DNA from: Caenorhabditis remanei
Taxonomy: Eukaryota; Nematoda; Chromadorea; Rhabditida; Rhabditidae
DNA length: 64,000 bases
Assembly: GCF_010183535.1 (NCBI RefSeq)
Contig: NC_071332.1
Span: 11,098,001-11,162,000 of the forward strand
Reading direction: 5' to 3'
Notes under the pieces: generated by a model
Databases searched by the model: none
Told to the model about the DNA's origin: nothing
Seen by the model: only the letters and a program-made list of their open reading frames with translations
Position numbers and translations under genes: made by a program
Shown: piece after piece, positions 49,601 to 60,700 of the stretch
Numbering within the stretch: the stretch's first letter is position 1
How the letters are laid out: the number at the start of each line of letters is the position of its first letter

Positions 49601-52573
49601 TCTGCGCAGAAGTTTGAGATTTTAGAAAGTCACAGAATAAAATTCCAAAAAAGTTTACATACATAAATCCTCCCAATCTATCCTAACAATTAGACTCAAT
49701 TCAACTTTTCCCATGGCCTACCCCCAGATTTCCTTCCCTTTTTCTTATCCTTTTTCCTTCGATTTCTCAAAAAGAAGCTTTTTCTCAACTACAGTATTCT
49801 TTTCAAAAGTCCATTTGACTAATCACATAGCTTTCAGAGAAATTGCAAAAATGGAGAAAAGAAGAAGAAGAAAGCAGTGAAGAAAAAGAGATTCTTGAAT
49901 ATTCCAGATGAAGAAAATGGCAAAAAGTATTGACATTCACTCCACCACAAACTGATACATACACGTGTTGAAGAGGATTAGACGAGAGGATTTTAAGCAA
50001 GAAAAATGGTGGAAATAGGCTAAAAAGGAGCAGATTTGTTCTGGTATTGTGACAAATCAGAATAAGCTCATAGCATGGAAATATTTAAATTTATCAGTCT
50101 TTGCTTTTTTAAAGATTCAATTTTTATAATGCTCCAGGAATTGTAGGATAGCGCATTCCAGAATTCGAATTTCAAAGCATTTGTGTCCCTATTTCTTGTG
50201 GTTCCAGCAATGTATAAAATATTATTCATGTCTGGTTTTAACAAGAAAGAACTATCAAAAAGCAAAACCTGAATCCAATTTCTTTTGACTCTGTGAATGC
50301 TTTTCAAAAATAAATTTTCGTGGAAAAGTCGCACTAAAATTGCACCTGGAAATCGTTTCATTTGCGTGTTTTCAGCGTCATTAGTTCGTAAAATTCTGAA
50401 ATTTCTGTGAAAAAATTGAAAAATTATGGGAAAATAGCGAAACCCAGAGCTTTTTTAAATCAGAAAATTCCATATTTCCCAGAGAGATTCTGCAAAGACT
50501 CTGCAAAGTTTAGATGTAATTCGAAAAATAAAAAGTAATAAATATCAATTCTAGAGTTATCGGTTCTTTTGATATATCCAAAGGCTAAAAATAAGACGTG
50601 CACGAAAAACGACATAGAAATGACTCAAAATCAAGTCTAGGTCACCTTTATAAATCTTTATCCTCACTAGGGAATGTTGTGAGTGGGGTATGGAGTTATG
50701 GCAAGTGACCTATATCATTGGAAAGCTGAGAACACGTTGTTTATTTATCTGTTTTCCATTTTTGCTGAGGACCCTCATAGTTCGAGAAATTTAGGTCTGA
50801 AATTTTGAGGATATTTTCCCCGTGAACTCGCGGTCACAGTTGATTTTTGAAGATTTTCGGCAGATTCAGTTCACGTGAAGTTTCAAAATATAATAAAAGT
50901 GAAAACCTTAAAAAATCAGCGGTCGAATGGTTCAGTGGTAGAGCTCGGGAATAGTAATCGGAGGGTCTGGGGCTCGATATCCTCTACTCGAATTATTTTT
51001 TTTTTTGTAAAGCTCATAACTGGCTCCAAGAGCAATGTGGGTCACTTTTCCATGTTTTCGGGGTTCTCTGATCTTTAGAGCATCTGGTTCAGGCCTTTTC
51101 AAAAAAATTTTTTTGAATTTTTCAAGACTTTATATGATCATGTATAGGCAAAAATTTTTAGAATTTTTTTTCTGGTTAAAAATGTGAAAGTTGCCTATGT
51201 GAGGCTGTTGTTGTGTGTGAAAAAGTGACCCACATTGCTCTTGGAGCCAGTTATGAGCTTTACAAAAAATAATAAAAATAATTCGAGTAGAGGATATCGA
51301 GCCCCAGACCCTCATTACTATTCCCGAGCTCTACCACTGAACCATTCGACCGCTGATTTTTTAAGGTTTTCACTTTTATTATATTTTGAAACTTCACGTG
51401 AACTGAATCTGCCGAAAATCTCCAAAAATCAACTGTGACCGCGAGTTCACGGGGAAAATATCCTCAAAATTTCAGACCTAAATTTCTCGAACTGGGAGGG
51501 TCCTCAGCAAAAACAGAAAACAGATAAATAAACAACGTGTTCTCAGCTTTCCAATGATATAGGTCACTTGCCATAACTCCATACCCCACTCACAACATTC
51601 CCTAGTCAGCTTCCCACATCCTCATATCACTTCGAATGAAGCCTCCCAAAAAGTAGATTATAATCCATGTGCGGTCTACATTTTTCATTTTTCTGCTGGT
51701 GTACTTTAGTCTGACTTATGCAAAATGTAGGGATAAGGTGAAAGCTGCTCGAAAGTACTTTACACCTTTCAAGATGTACTGGAGAACAGTAACTTCAAAA
51801 ACTATTGATAACTGTCGAACACCTATTTCAGTCCCTTTTCTGATCATTTGCTTTATTGAACCCAACCCCGTAACAAGGTATCATTTTCAATACATCGGAT
51901 TAGAATAAAATTTCAAAAATTGCAGATGAAAATTGCAGAAAACACTCCAATCGCGATTGATTCTATCACGTGTCATCTGAAGTGTCACGTCTTCTGGTTT
52001 TCTTGATTTTCATCGTCCAACTCTTCGAATTTCTCACACGTCATTTTATGCGAACAACAAGAAAAACGACACAAATGGAATTGATTTGACGCTGGATATC
52101 CCGCCGTTTTCTTCGTTGGACTAAGCAAAAAGAAGAAAGGAAACAATAAACAATGGGTTAGGTCTTGAATAGATATCTGTTATTTTTAGATACATTTGTT
52201 TTTAATCTCAAAAACTGTGGCGCCTAAGATACTTTAATAATATGCGTATTTTAGGATTAACCTGTGGAGGTATCGAAAACATTGTGTTGGGGTTCAGAAG
52301 TACAAATTTTTGGTGTCTCAAGTTGCACTGTCCTATTCATTACTCCCAAAAGGTTCAGATTTACCTAGCCGTTCAAAAGAACCCACCTGAATATTTGACC
52401 TTCCTTTTGATCTGCCGCACACATATCCTCGCTCCGAAGTAGAGGGCACATGAGCTCAGAATCAGTGCACAAAACGACAATATCGCTACCAGAACCCACC
52501 ACCACCATTCGTCCATTCGGGTGTTTCGAAGGAGACGAAAGTTCTCCTTTACAAGGTAGTTCAACAATTTTGC
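40631..52573 (-). CDS. Transmembrane synaptotagmin with far-upstream anchor exon (5' end incomplete)
   Basis: Exons on -: 52387-52573, 47300-47368, 45907-46030, 42143-42248, 41701-41819, 41442-41649, 41144-41393, 40925-41096, 40759-40873 and 40631-40714. Every junction is in phase, giving 477 residues from the first supported exon. That exon opens after an acceptor and contains a hydrophobic helix after MDEWWWW, cysteines suited to palmitoylation and a basic stop-transfer (RQIKRKVKY). A Ser/Thr-rich linker follows, then C2A ([19 protein letters not shown]) and C2B (DITGASDPYVKI), ending in GQWHSL, the WHxL motif. C2A keeps four Ca2+ aspartates, but the fifth is Gly (RFTRHGLIG). C2B keeps the full set (VMDWDRIGKDD). 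The first Met could be MDEW or lie in an unseen 5' exon. Which snt paralogue this is I cannot say. Expected role: a vesicle or dense-core-vesicle Ca2+ sensor. It is convergent with amnionless. Confidence 0.82.
42561..42592 (-). other. Alternative first exon of the minus-strand synaptotagmin (short form without transmembrane helix)
   Basis: An acceptor-like GAAACTTCAG lies six bases before ATG ATG CTC CAT. The exon encodes [11 protein letters not shown] and ends in CCTGT followed by the donor GTAAGTTAG. The phase (two bases) matches exon 42143-42248 exactly, giving a 361-residue protein with both C2 domains and no membrane anchor. The acceptor so close to the ATG suggests a trans-spliced internal transcript from its own promoter. 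The exon is short, so some doubt remains. Confidence 0.5.
42593..45906. other. Intron of the long synaptotagmin form and likely promoter of the short form
   Basis: A/G-rich on +, as expected for an intron of a minus-strand gene. Apart from the candidate small gene near 44 kb, no coding evidence is seen. Confidence 0.45.
43963..44189 (+). CDS. Candidate 62-residue protein gene with one small intron
   Basis: An ATG in good context (AAAAAAATGGCG) opens [16 protein letters not shown] and runs to 44118. A donor GTAATCC and acceptor TTTTTTCAG define a 41-bp intron (44119-44159). Exon 2 (44160-44189) adds ILDPKVQSK and a stop, and AATAAA sits at the stop region. It is hydrophilic with no recognised family or signal peptide. 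It lies antisense inside the synaptotagmin intron. It may be a real small gene or a chance structure. Confidence 0.25.
46031..50665. other. Introns of the minus-strand synaptotagmin
   Basis: Apart from the 69-bp coding exon at 47300-47368, this is A/G-rich sequence with no other gene I can support. A TA microsatellite of about 16 bases lies near 48,667. Plus frames at 45.2 and 46.2 kb lack splice sites or similarity. Confidence 0.4.
50919..50991 (+). pseudogene. tRNA-like (tRNA-derived) sequence, left arm
   Basis: A perfect A-box-like TGGTTCAGTGG (50928-50938), continuing TAGAGCTC as a D-arm, and a degenerate B-box-like GGGCTCGATATCC (50970-50982) occur at tRNA spacing, within a span of 73 bases. 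A long T run follows at about 50,996, as for Pol III termination. The expected acceptor ends do not pair and the anticodon stem is poor. It is therefore a tRNA-derived pseudogene or SINE-like head, not a working tRNA. The D-arm most resembles tRNA-Gly. Confidence 0.6.
51268..51344 (-). pseudogene. tRNA-like sequence, right arm (inverted copy)
   Basis: Inverted copy of the left-arm tRNA-like block with the same A-box-like motif. It lacks about three bases between the anticodon region and the T-arm (GTAATGAGGG against GTAATCGGAGGG). The T run downstream is interrupted (ATTTTTATTATTTTTT). Confidence 0.6.
51669..51955 (+). CDS. Candidate small secreted protein with signal peptide
   Basis: ATG at 51,669 opens [18 protein letters not shown], a convincing signal peptide, followed by a mature part with Lys/Arg-rich sequence and cysteines (AKCRDK, DNCRTP, IICF). 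A donor GTATCATTTT at about 51,882 and an acceptor AAAAATTGCAG just before 51,927 would remove a typical 45-50-bp intron and lead straight to a stop, giving about 72 residues. Unspliced, the frame is 79 residues. No family was recognised. It begins about 60 bases beyond the right arm of the inverted repeat. Confidence 0.35.
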
Positions 52574-55500
52574 CTGAAATTTCAAGGAAGTTAGAGGAAC
52601 TATATGTTTACTGACGGGAACGAAAGATACGTTGAAATCGAAACAGTACCGAGAGAAGAATTTGAAAAAGAAAGAGGATTGGTAAAATACGGATGCGTGT
52701 TCATAACTTCAGAAAAAGTTCGCACGTGAGGTATAACGAAACTTTCAAAATGTTTTCTAGATTACAACTGTTTCATTCATCCAACATTTTGAGAGAGGAG
52801 CTGAGCTAAAATCTTCTTTAGCGAGTGATAGTGAAGGTTCAGATCTACGAATGGGTATTTCTCTGTAATCTCTCTCCCGATCACACTGTACACCTCTTTG
52901 AACTCTACCACAAAACGTTGAATCTTTGTTCTCCAATTTTCACCGAAAACTCAAAAAATGAGGTTTTGCAAGAAATCTCTTCCCCGGAATCCCTGCGGAC
53001 CAAAAACTTGACGATTGAGCGAAAAAATGAAAAATGCGCTGTCGGCCAGGGAGTCCGAAGAAAAAAAATGAAAACGATTTGATTTCGTTTGGAATTGGAA
53101 AAAAGGCATAACTGACGGATGACTGACAAAATTCTGCAGAATTTCTTCCCGAGAAAAAAATAGAAGAAAAATGGAAGGGCTCCGTGGAGTTCTTAAAAGT
53201 AGAGAAAAACGGGCGGAAAATGGGAGAAAAGGAGTGCGGAGTGGTAGATAAATCACTGAAAAGGAAATGGAAATGAGTGGAGAGTTTCAAGTGGGACTCA
53301 TAAATCTACCGTACTTCTCTCCCTGGCCTCTTTTGCATTTTTTTTTGCAGATTGACGTAATTCGCTCAACGCCCTCAAAACGTTTTTTTCTGAGTTTTTT
53401 TTATAGAGAAAGTGTGATGAATAGAAAAGTTGATTTGCTATTATGATCTATTCTAGGAAAAAACCAAAAAAGCAATAAAAAAGAGAGAGCAAAAAAATAA
53501 AAAGGTTGGAAATGGAGCAGTAAGACATGTATGTATGTTATGGAGCACACAGGGCACATGAATAAAGTATTATCTTACCGGGTCGGGGTCATTCAGTACG
53601 ATTATTGAGTCTCAAGAGTTGCATTTCGAACAAAAAAAAGAGGCTCAAGATTTGTTTTGGTTCGATCAGGATTGATCAGAAATAAGCTTGTTTCTGTTCA
53701 TTCAATATCTTTTGGAGAGCTTACCAAGCATAACTTTGTTAACAGATTTATGCGTGTCAGATTCCTCAAACAGTTTCAAGACCTTCTCCATTTTGTTCCA
53801 GTTTTTTTTGTTACAGAAACAATACGAATCTGTTTGACTTCTGTACTTTTTGTTGCAACATTACTCACTGAAAAGCGTAGGTGTCTCGGATGCCCTAATT
53901 CCATCCTACGACATTCCTCATTTCTTTTATTCTCACTCTCACCCTAACTCAGAAATATAATGATTTGCTTCCGAACAAAACAACGGAATTCAGAATTGGA
54001 TGAGACTGATGCCGTCGCACAGAAGTTGGAGACGACAGAATAGTGAGGGGAGGCGGTAGGAGGTATATAATATTATATGAAAATTTTATTGGGAGCAGGA
54101 ATATTTGTGTGCTGTGTGTGTATGGGTGTGGATCCTCGGAGATAGACGTCCCTTATTTTTGGGTTGAAGTGAGTGGAGAAGGAGATGCATTATGATGATG
54201 ATGGGCTTGATGGAAGAAAAAAAAGACTGGAACAAAAAACAAATAGAGAAGAAAGGAGGAGAGATGGAGAAGTGTGAATGAAAACTGAACTTTGTTTGAA
54301 TTTAAAAATGGTTTGAACAGATGGATGACCTAGGGTATAAAAGCGAAAAGTTGAAATTTCAAAATTAATCCATATTCCTTTGAAGACCCACTCTCAAAAC
54401 AGGTGAAACTTGTAAAAATTCCAATAAAATGTCTCGTGAAATGACTCTTGTTTCTTCTTATCAGTTCAAAAAATCAATCATTAATAAAACCAGAAAACAC
54501 AAGAAGCTTGGCTCCTTTTCTGTATTGATAATTTTGTCTTGGAACTAGTTTTTTTTTAATTTTAATTAAATTTCAACCTTTCCCTGTTCAGTTTTGTGAA
54601 ATGTGGTTTCAAAATCCCGCTCAACTTTTTTTTAAATTCAGATATTGTTCTGGAACTGGAACTGGAACTGATATGAACCTATAAATGAGGTATATGTTTT
54701 CTGTCAGCGGGTAAATGAAAGAAGTAGAAAAAATGGGAAAGAAGAGGTGGGAAATTAGAAAGCGGTACATATATCTATATTCATATCATTAAAAGCAGCG
54801 TTTTCACATCTCCGGCGGAAATTTGCGTTAGCACATAGAGCACATATTAGTGTGGTCATTCTAAGAAAAAATGGAAACTTCTTCGAAGAAAGAAGAAGAA
54901 AAAAGAAGAAGATGAGAAGAAGAGGAAGGATAAGGAAAAGAAAAAAGTTGTAGAAAAAATGGAAAAGTGGAAGAGGACATTGGTCAGCACGGTCAAGGAG
55001 TTCACATTCTACTGAATCTGATAGTTTCAGTTTTTCCATGAATTTTAAATGTAGCACTTTCTAAAAGTTTCATGTAAGAGTTCAAGAGGAATCGAGCGGG
55101 AAAAAAGTTTGTCTCGAACATTGTCAAAATTCAACAGTTTTCTGAAAATTTAATTGGAAAAACATTTTAAAAATCATAATTTCTTGAAGCAAAAAGCAAA
55201 TAATTGAAGAAAAAACGAAAAGAAACGCACTAGGTTCAACACAAAACACTCGACTTTTCCCCTTTTTCACTCTATTTTCTTTTCTCTTCAATCGTCACAC
55301 AGAACAACTAATACGATTATCTTGTGCTCTGAAATTGATCGTGCTGAAAATGTTTCTCTTAAAAATATGAAAGAGAGTGGAAAGTGAGATAAGAGAGGAA
55401 TGGGAGGAGCAAGAAGTTGTTCGAACTCTGAAGGAAACTGAAAAAAAGAATGAATGTCTTTATGAAAGACGAGCATTGGGAATAGGAATATGAGGAGGCT

Positions 55501-57703
55501 TTTGAAGGTCATTTTTTGGTTGAAAGACAAGAAAAAAGAACAAGTTTCTGGTTTGGGAGGGAAAAAAGTGAAGTGCACGTAGAACAAAAAAGAGATCATT
55601 GGGTTTTATAGCAGTCTCGAGAAGGTAGTACTGATCATTCTTTAGAGTCGGAAAGATCAAGGAAATGTTTGAATAAAACTATTGTGTAAATCAAAAAAAA
55701 GAGCCAGAGTTGAGGTATATCTACTTAAATTACGTTCATCTATTTCTGTGAGACATCTCTTCAAGGTAAAACATGAACACTGCAAGTTAGGCTCTTGTTT
55801 GCTTATAGTGTTAGTTATAAACTTCCATAACTACAAGGTACAAATAGAAGTGCCAAGTTCAAAAATCAAAAAAATCTTTGAATAAAGTTTACGGAACAAT
55901 TCAGAAAATCAGGCAGTGATGTATTGTGATCTGAGATCAAAGACAGTTCTCATAATTTCTGAAACATATTCTCGAGCCAAAACTGTACAGGTACTATCCA
56001 GGAAATCCAGCAGAAAATCAGCAGGTTGACCTGTACTGTATTGAACAATTCTGGCTATGAAAGTGGTACTAGCCACTTCAGTAAAAAATCGTGCTGGCAC
56101 AGTGCCAACAACTTGTACCTAATAATCTTTCTAGTCACAGTCCTATTCGATTTCGGAAGCTTTCTAAGTTCAAAAGTCAACAATATCGATTTCAATCGAA
56201 CGATCAACAAAACATAAATCACATAGAAAAAGAAAGTACAGAAGAGAAACAAATAATGAAAAAACATAAAAACGACCTACTGGTTGAGAGATTTTTCTAC
56301 TGTGTTGTCTTCTTCTTCTTTCTTCTTTTTTTCTTCTACCCCCCGAAATGACATGTGTATGCAGAGCACTCGAGACCTCCCTCCAAAGCCAAAGAAAAAA
56401 TTCAGTGTGTTTAATTTTGTCAATCTTTTTTTGTCTTCTTTGAGGGTTATGTTTTTTCTCATCTTTGAAGATAAGAGGAAAAATAAAACTTGAGAAAAAC
56501 GTGGTACGGTAACGGTCTAGCTTAGCAGTTTGCCGTACAAGTGCCAGACATGCGTATTCGAGAAAAAGAGCTTGCAGTGCCGGATGACTAAGAAAAAACG
56601 GGTAAACGGAAAGAAAAATGAGAAAGTGTGGAGATTTGAGATCTGAGTAAAATAAACGGGAGGGGGATAGGAAATTAGAAAAAAACATTTTTTAGAGATT
56701 GAGAATGAGATTTGAAATTTATATACTCGGGAAAAAGGGGGGCTCTTTCAGTTTTTCCTACTGTTTCGTCATTTCTCAGGAGCTGAAACTTGGTAAAAAT
56801 TGATCATTTCCGTTCCTAAAAGATTTTCGAAATATTGAGATATTTCGAAATTCTGAATACTCAACCAATTTAGAGAAGTTTCTGGAGGAATCTCATATTG
56901 AAAATAAAACAAAACGAAAGAGAAAAGTTTTCGGGTCGCTAGGAAACCGTTCGGAATGTTTTGTCATGAAGCAGTAAAAGAAAAGAAAAAGGAGAAATCA
57001 TCCATGAAATTTCTCCAGGGAACCACTGAAAGGACGGCTTCTTTCTTTAAAGGAAGGAGTAGTAGGTCAAATGAAAACTAGACAACAAGACTCCTAGACA
57101 ATACGGCGACACCAGAAGAATAAGAACATGGGAACCTGAGATATAGTCAGGTACAGAATCAAACCAAATAACAAAGAGCTTCTTGGGTGAAGTTCAAGAT
57201 GTTCTCGGCTCGATGATTTTATACCCTTCCGTGGTACATTAACCGTATTCTAATCAACTATACTACTAATTAAGCAACATAACACTTATTTCCGGACCTC
57301 AGTTGGTAGTCTACCTTTATTACGTCTTTCCGGGTGCATGTATAGACGTTAATATTGTTACATTTCCTATGTCTACTGAAGTAACCTAAAGATCTTTCAA
57401 AACAGTAATACTGTTGGTTGAGGTCTGCAAGTTACACAGTAGCATCTTGACTGGCATTTCAAATAGAATCACAACTCCAATGTTCCTCTTAAACTGAAAC
57501 AGAGAACTCTCATACCAGAATCTTCACCCTAGCTGTCATAGCGCTCACTTCTCGAAATTCGACAACTACCATACAACACAACTCGAGTCCCGCCTTCGCT
57601 TTCGATTAAAGTGACACTTGTGTTCCGTGCAAAAAACAAAGAAAACAGATGTGGGGAATAACATCCGCGGCATCAGTTTCCTTTCTTCCTTTTTCTCACA
57701 TCA
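52574..57703. other. No firm gene; possible 5' region of the minus-strand synaptotagmin
   Basis: A/G-rich on + with many low-complexity frames. A donor-like CCCGGTAAGATAA on - near 53,575 could end a non-coding 5' exon. A TATAAAAG with a short frame at 54.3-54.5 kb and a (GGAACT)n run at about 54,653 are the only other points noted. Confidence 0.4.
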
Positions 57704-57755
57704 GAAGGCGTCGTCGCCTTCCGCTTCTTTGCTTCTTTCAGATGAAGGCGACGAC
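57704..57755. repeat. Inverted repeat able to form alternative hairpins
   Basis: GTCGTCGCCTTC (57710-57721) pairs perfectly over 12 bp with GAAGGCGACGAC (57744-57755) across a 22-base loop. The 3' half of that stem can instead pair with GAAGGCG at 57704-57710. GC content is higher than around it. Confidence 0.6.
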
Positions 57756-60700
57756 AAGTGGCAAAATTGGGCAAATTAGGGTCGACTAGAAGGCACGACC
57801 TAGAGGAGCATCCAATTATCGGCTAACTACATGTTGCTTCCCATTTTCAGTGGGAGGCTTCGGAAGGCTTACGTCTGTTGAAAAGAAGCAAAATATTAGC
57901 ATCGTTTTGTTTTGCTGAAAACGAATAGTGTGAGATGAGATGGATTTGAAAATGAAAAAATGAGTAGGAGATGAGTAAATGACCAGTCGAGACTATTAGT
58001 GAAGAGTTATTAGTTTTTTTAGGGGAGCCGTATATTTCAGGGCCACAGGGAATGTTTGGTCTTGGTGAAAGCGTTCAATACGATGTGAGATGAGAGATTA
58101 GAATTGGAAACGGATTAAACACATTGAACGACTCTGATGTTTACTGTAATTAATACAACTTTTTTGACATCTCTGTACTCTTTGATTTATCTGTTTCTTC
58201 TACATTAATGAAGGATGATTGACGGTGCTGCCATAAACTGCATCATCACAGAAGCCACGCCCCTTCTGTGACTTATGGCCTTCTAGAATCCGGTAAACAA
58301 TTCCAGACGGTTTTAGTTTTTAAATTAAATCTATCGTATACTTCGTCTGGCTGATAGTGAATGGATTACGAGAAACAGAACCAACACTGGGATATTATAT
58401 TGGAAAATGATTTTCATTTTCTTTTCATTAAACCGAACCCACGCATTATCTATTCTTGGTGTCCAAATAAAGGACTTTTCTGGTGTGAAGAGGAAGAAGA
58501 AGGACGCGGAACAGAAAAAAAGTAATTAGATTTTGTCGTAATTTGATTATATGGAAAAAGGACCAGATTCGGAGAATCGGGTTGGCTACGTTAGAGTCAA
58601 AAAAGGTTTCAAGATATTGCTGGTTTATTTCAATCAGGAAAACAGAGATAAAAATATTTAACCTATTTAGGTCTTCTTTTCTCTACAAACCTAAAACATT
58701 CACTATTCCGAAATTGCTATAGGCGTTCCATCGAACAGCGTATTTTTTGAGAAATGTATAATAAGAAATAAGAAAGATGCTCTGAGTGACCTTTCGTATC
58801 AGCCAGATGTGCTCATGTGTGTGCTCCGTCGAGTCGATTAGACGAACAAGTTTCAGAAGAGCAAAGAGGCGGAAGAGAATAGAATGAAGACAAAATATGT
58901 GTGTGTAGTGAATGGAACCCAATGTTTAAAAGATCACGTGTAGTTCATCTCAGGAAATTGAAAATTAAGAAAATATAGAAGTGGAGAGTGGTTAAGAATG
59001 AACAAAAACAGGATGAGAATGGGGTCAAATGTCAAAAAGTTTGGGGCCAAAAGGAAGTGATTTTTGTGGTCATTTTGAAAGAAAATGTGCTCACAGCACT
59101 TATTTTAAAGTACCACATGAACAACGAGGAAATGGTTTTTGAAACTTTTGGGAGTTATGAATAAATTCGAGAAGAATGCTCTCTACGACAAATTTTCTTT
59201 GAAAATGAAATTCGATATTGAGATTATAAAGTGGAAAGTCTCATGATTCAACATTAGAACCCCATTTTTTGAGTGAGAATGCATTTTTCTTTACTCTGTG
59301 TTCTCGAAAAACTTAATTTTATTTCTTGAGCAGGTGCAACTGAAAAGTTAGTTTTTAGTGTTTCGGAACAGCTGTCTTTTGAGAATTTTGAATTAAGAAA
59401 AAAGGAAATTTGAAAACTTCATCTTGCAAGATAGTCTAGAACCTAGTGATTTTTAGGAGAAACATTGTAGCATAGAATATTCTGAACAATAGAAACGCAG
59501 ATAGAAGTTTCCATCAGAACCAAAACTGTCAAACCACTTCGTCATCACTACTCATGTTCAAATGGAAATATCAAACCAACAGATTGCCTCATTTGAGACA
59601 GGTAATGTATGTATTGTGTAAACGAGAAGGAGGCGATGAAATAACGAATTACAAGAATTTGACAAGGTCGAACACCTCGGTGACGTTCTTCGCAACTTTT
59701 TGACTAATGATGGGCGAGCGAATGTGAAATTAGGGATTGGCGAGAAGTTGTCGGAACAGAAACTGCTGCAGAATATCTAGAAACTAAAAACAGACAAATG
59801 AAATTTGAAAAATAGAATTCTAAACATTTGGTTTCATGGAACCAACGATTTAAAAAATCAATTCGTTGATCTTATAGAGTAAAAATCAGAGAATTCTTTC
59901 TACATGCTGGTCACGAGTTCAAAATTAGTAAACGAAATAAATATTGGTTTCCAGCTATTAAAAAAGTGGATTGAACTAGAAATAGATTGATAAAAAGGGG
60001 TGCCGACTACAAAGGAAACATTGTGACAGAGCAATCTGAAAAATAAGTTATGATGGCAACCAAGGTAACGTGAATTATATAAAGTGGGAGTAATTATATT
60101 ATCGAGTTCTTTTTTTGGTATTCAGAAAAAAAATCGAATAGAATTTGTGCGGAGAATAATATGATTTCAAACCGAATTCCAGTGACTATCGTGAAAACTT
60201 TGACCTGCATTTCGGAAATCTGAATTCGAAAGTTCAATTGATTCTGACCATGTTTTGAACCTTTTTGTTCCATCTTCCAGTTTTTCCACTTTTTTTCAAG
60301 CAGTCTGTTTTTGACATTTCTGCACTTAAGTCTCTCGATATGTCATCATTTGAATAGTAAAATAGAAGGAAACGAGACCTTGTGAACATGGGAAGAAAAA
60401 TAAATTAATTGAAACTAGAAGAAATAAGAAGAAAAGGAAAAAATAAGAAAAGAAAAACTAATGGGCCGTACTCTCCTTAAGTACGTCTCTTTCTATTCTT
60501 TTAAATTCTCTTGTTCATGTGTTTCTTCGATAGTTTTTAAAATATAAGAGTGATTGGATTATATTAGAAAATTGTTATAGTTCTAAAGCTTTGAATTCTA
60601 ATTCGCTTCAGATTTTCAAAAAATTTTCTAGATTTCAGAATTGTTGTCAAAAAACAGTACTAATATCTACAGTTTCAGATAAGAACCAGTGAAATTCGAA

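Larger units (their letters stand above)
50666..51606. repeat. Long inverted repeat (arms of about 386 bp) carrying a tRNA-like sequence in each arm
   Basis: The left arm 50666-51051 and right arm 51218-51606 are inverted copies with only scattered differences, separated by about 166 bp. Each arm includes a tRNA-like block followed by a T-rich run (11 or more Ts in the left arm). The high arm identity indicates recent origin or ongoing conversion. It lies in the largest intron of the minus-strand synaptotagmin. I see no transposase. Confidence 0.9.

Noticed and set aside
50919..50991. A functional tRNA gene
   Set aside because: The A-box is good, but the acceptor ends do not pair, the anticodon stem is poor and the B-box carries an extra base. 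The sequence is part of a larger repeated unit.
56170..56688. Minus frame of 172 codons
   Set aside because: Phe/Ser/Lys/Arg low complexity from poly-purine/pyrimidine sequence, with no domain and no supporting splice signals.
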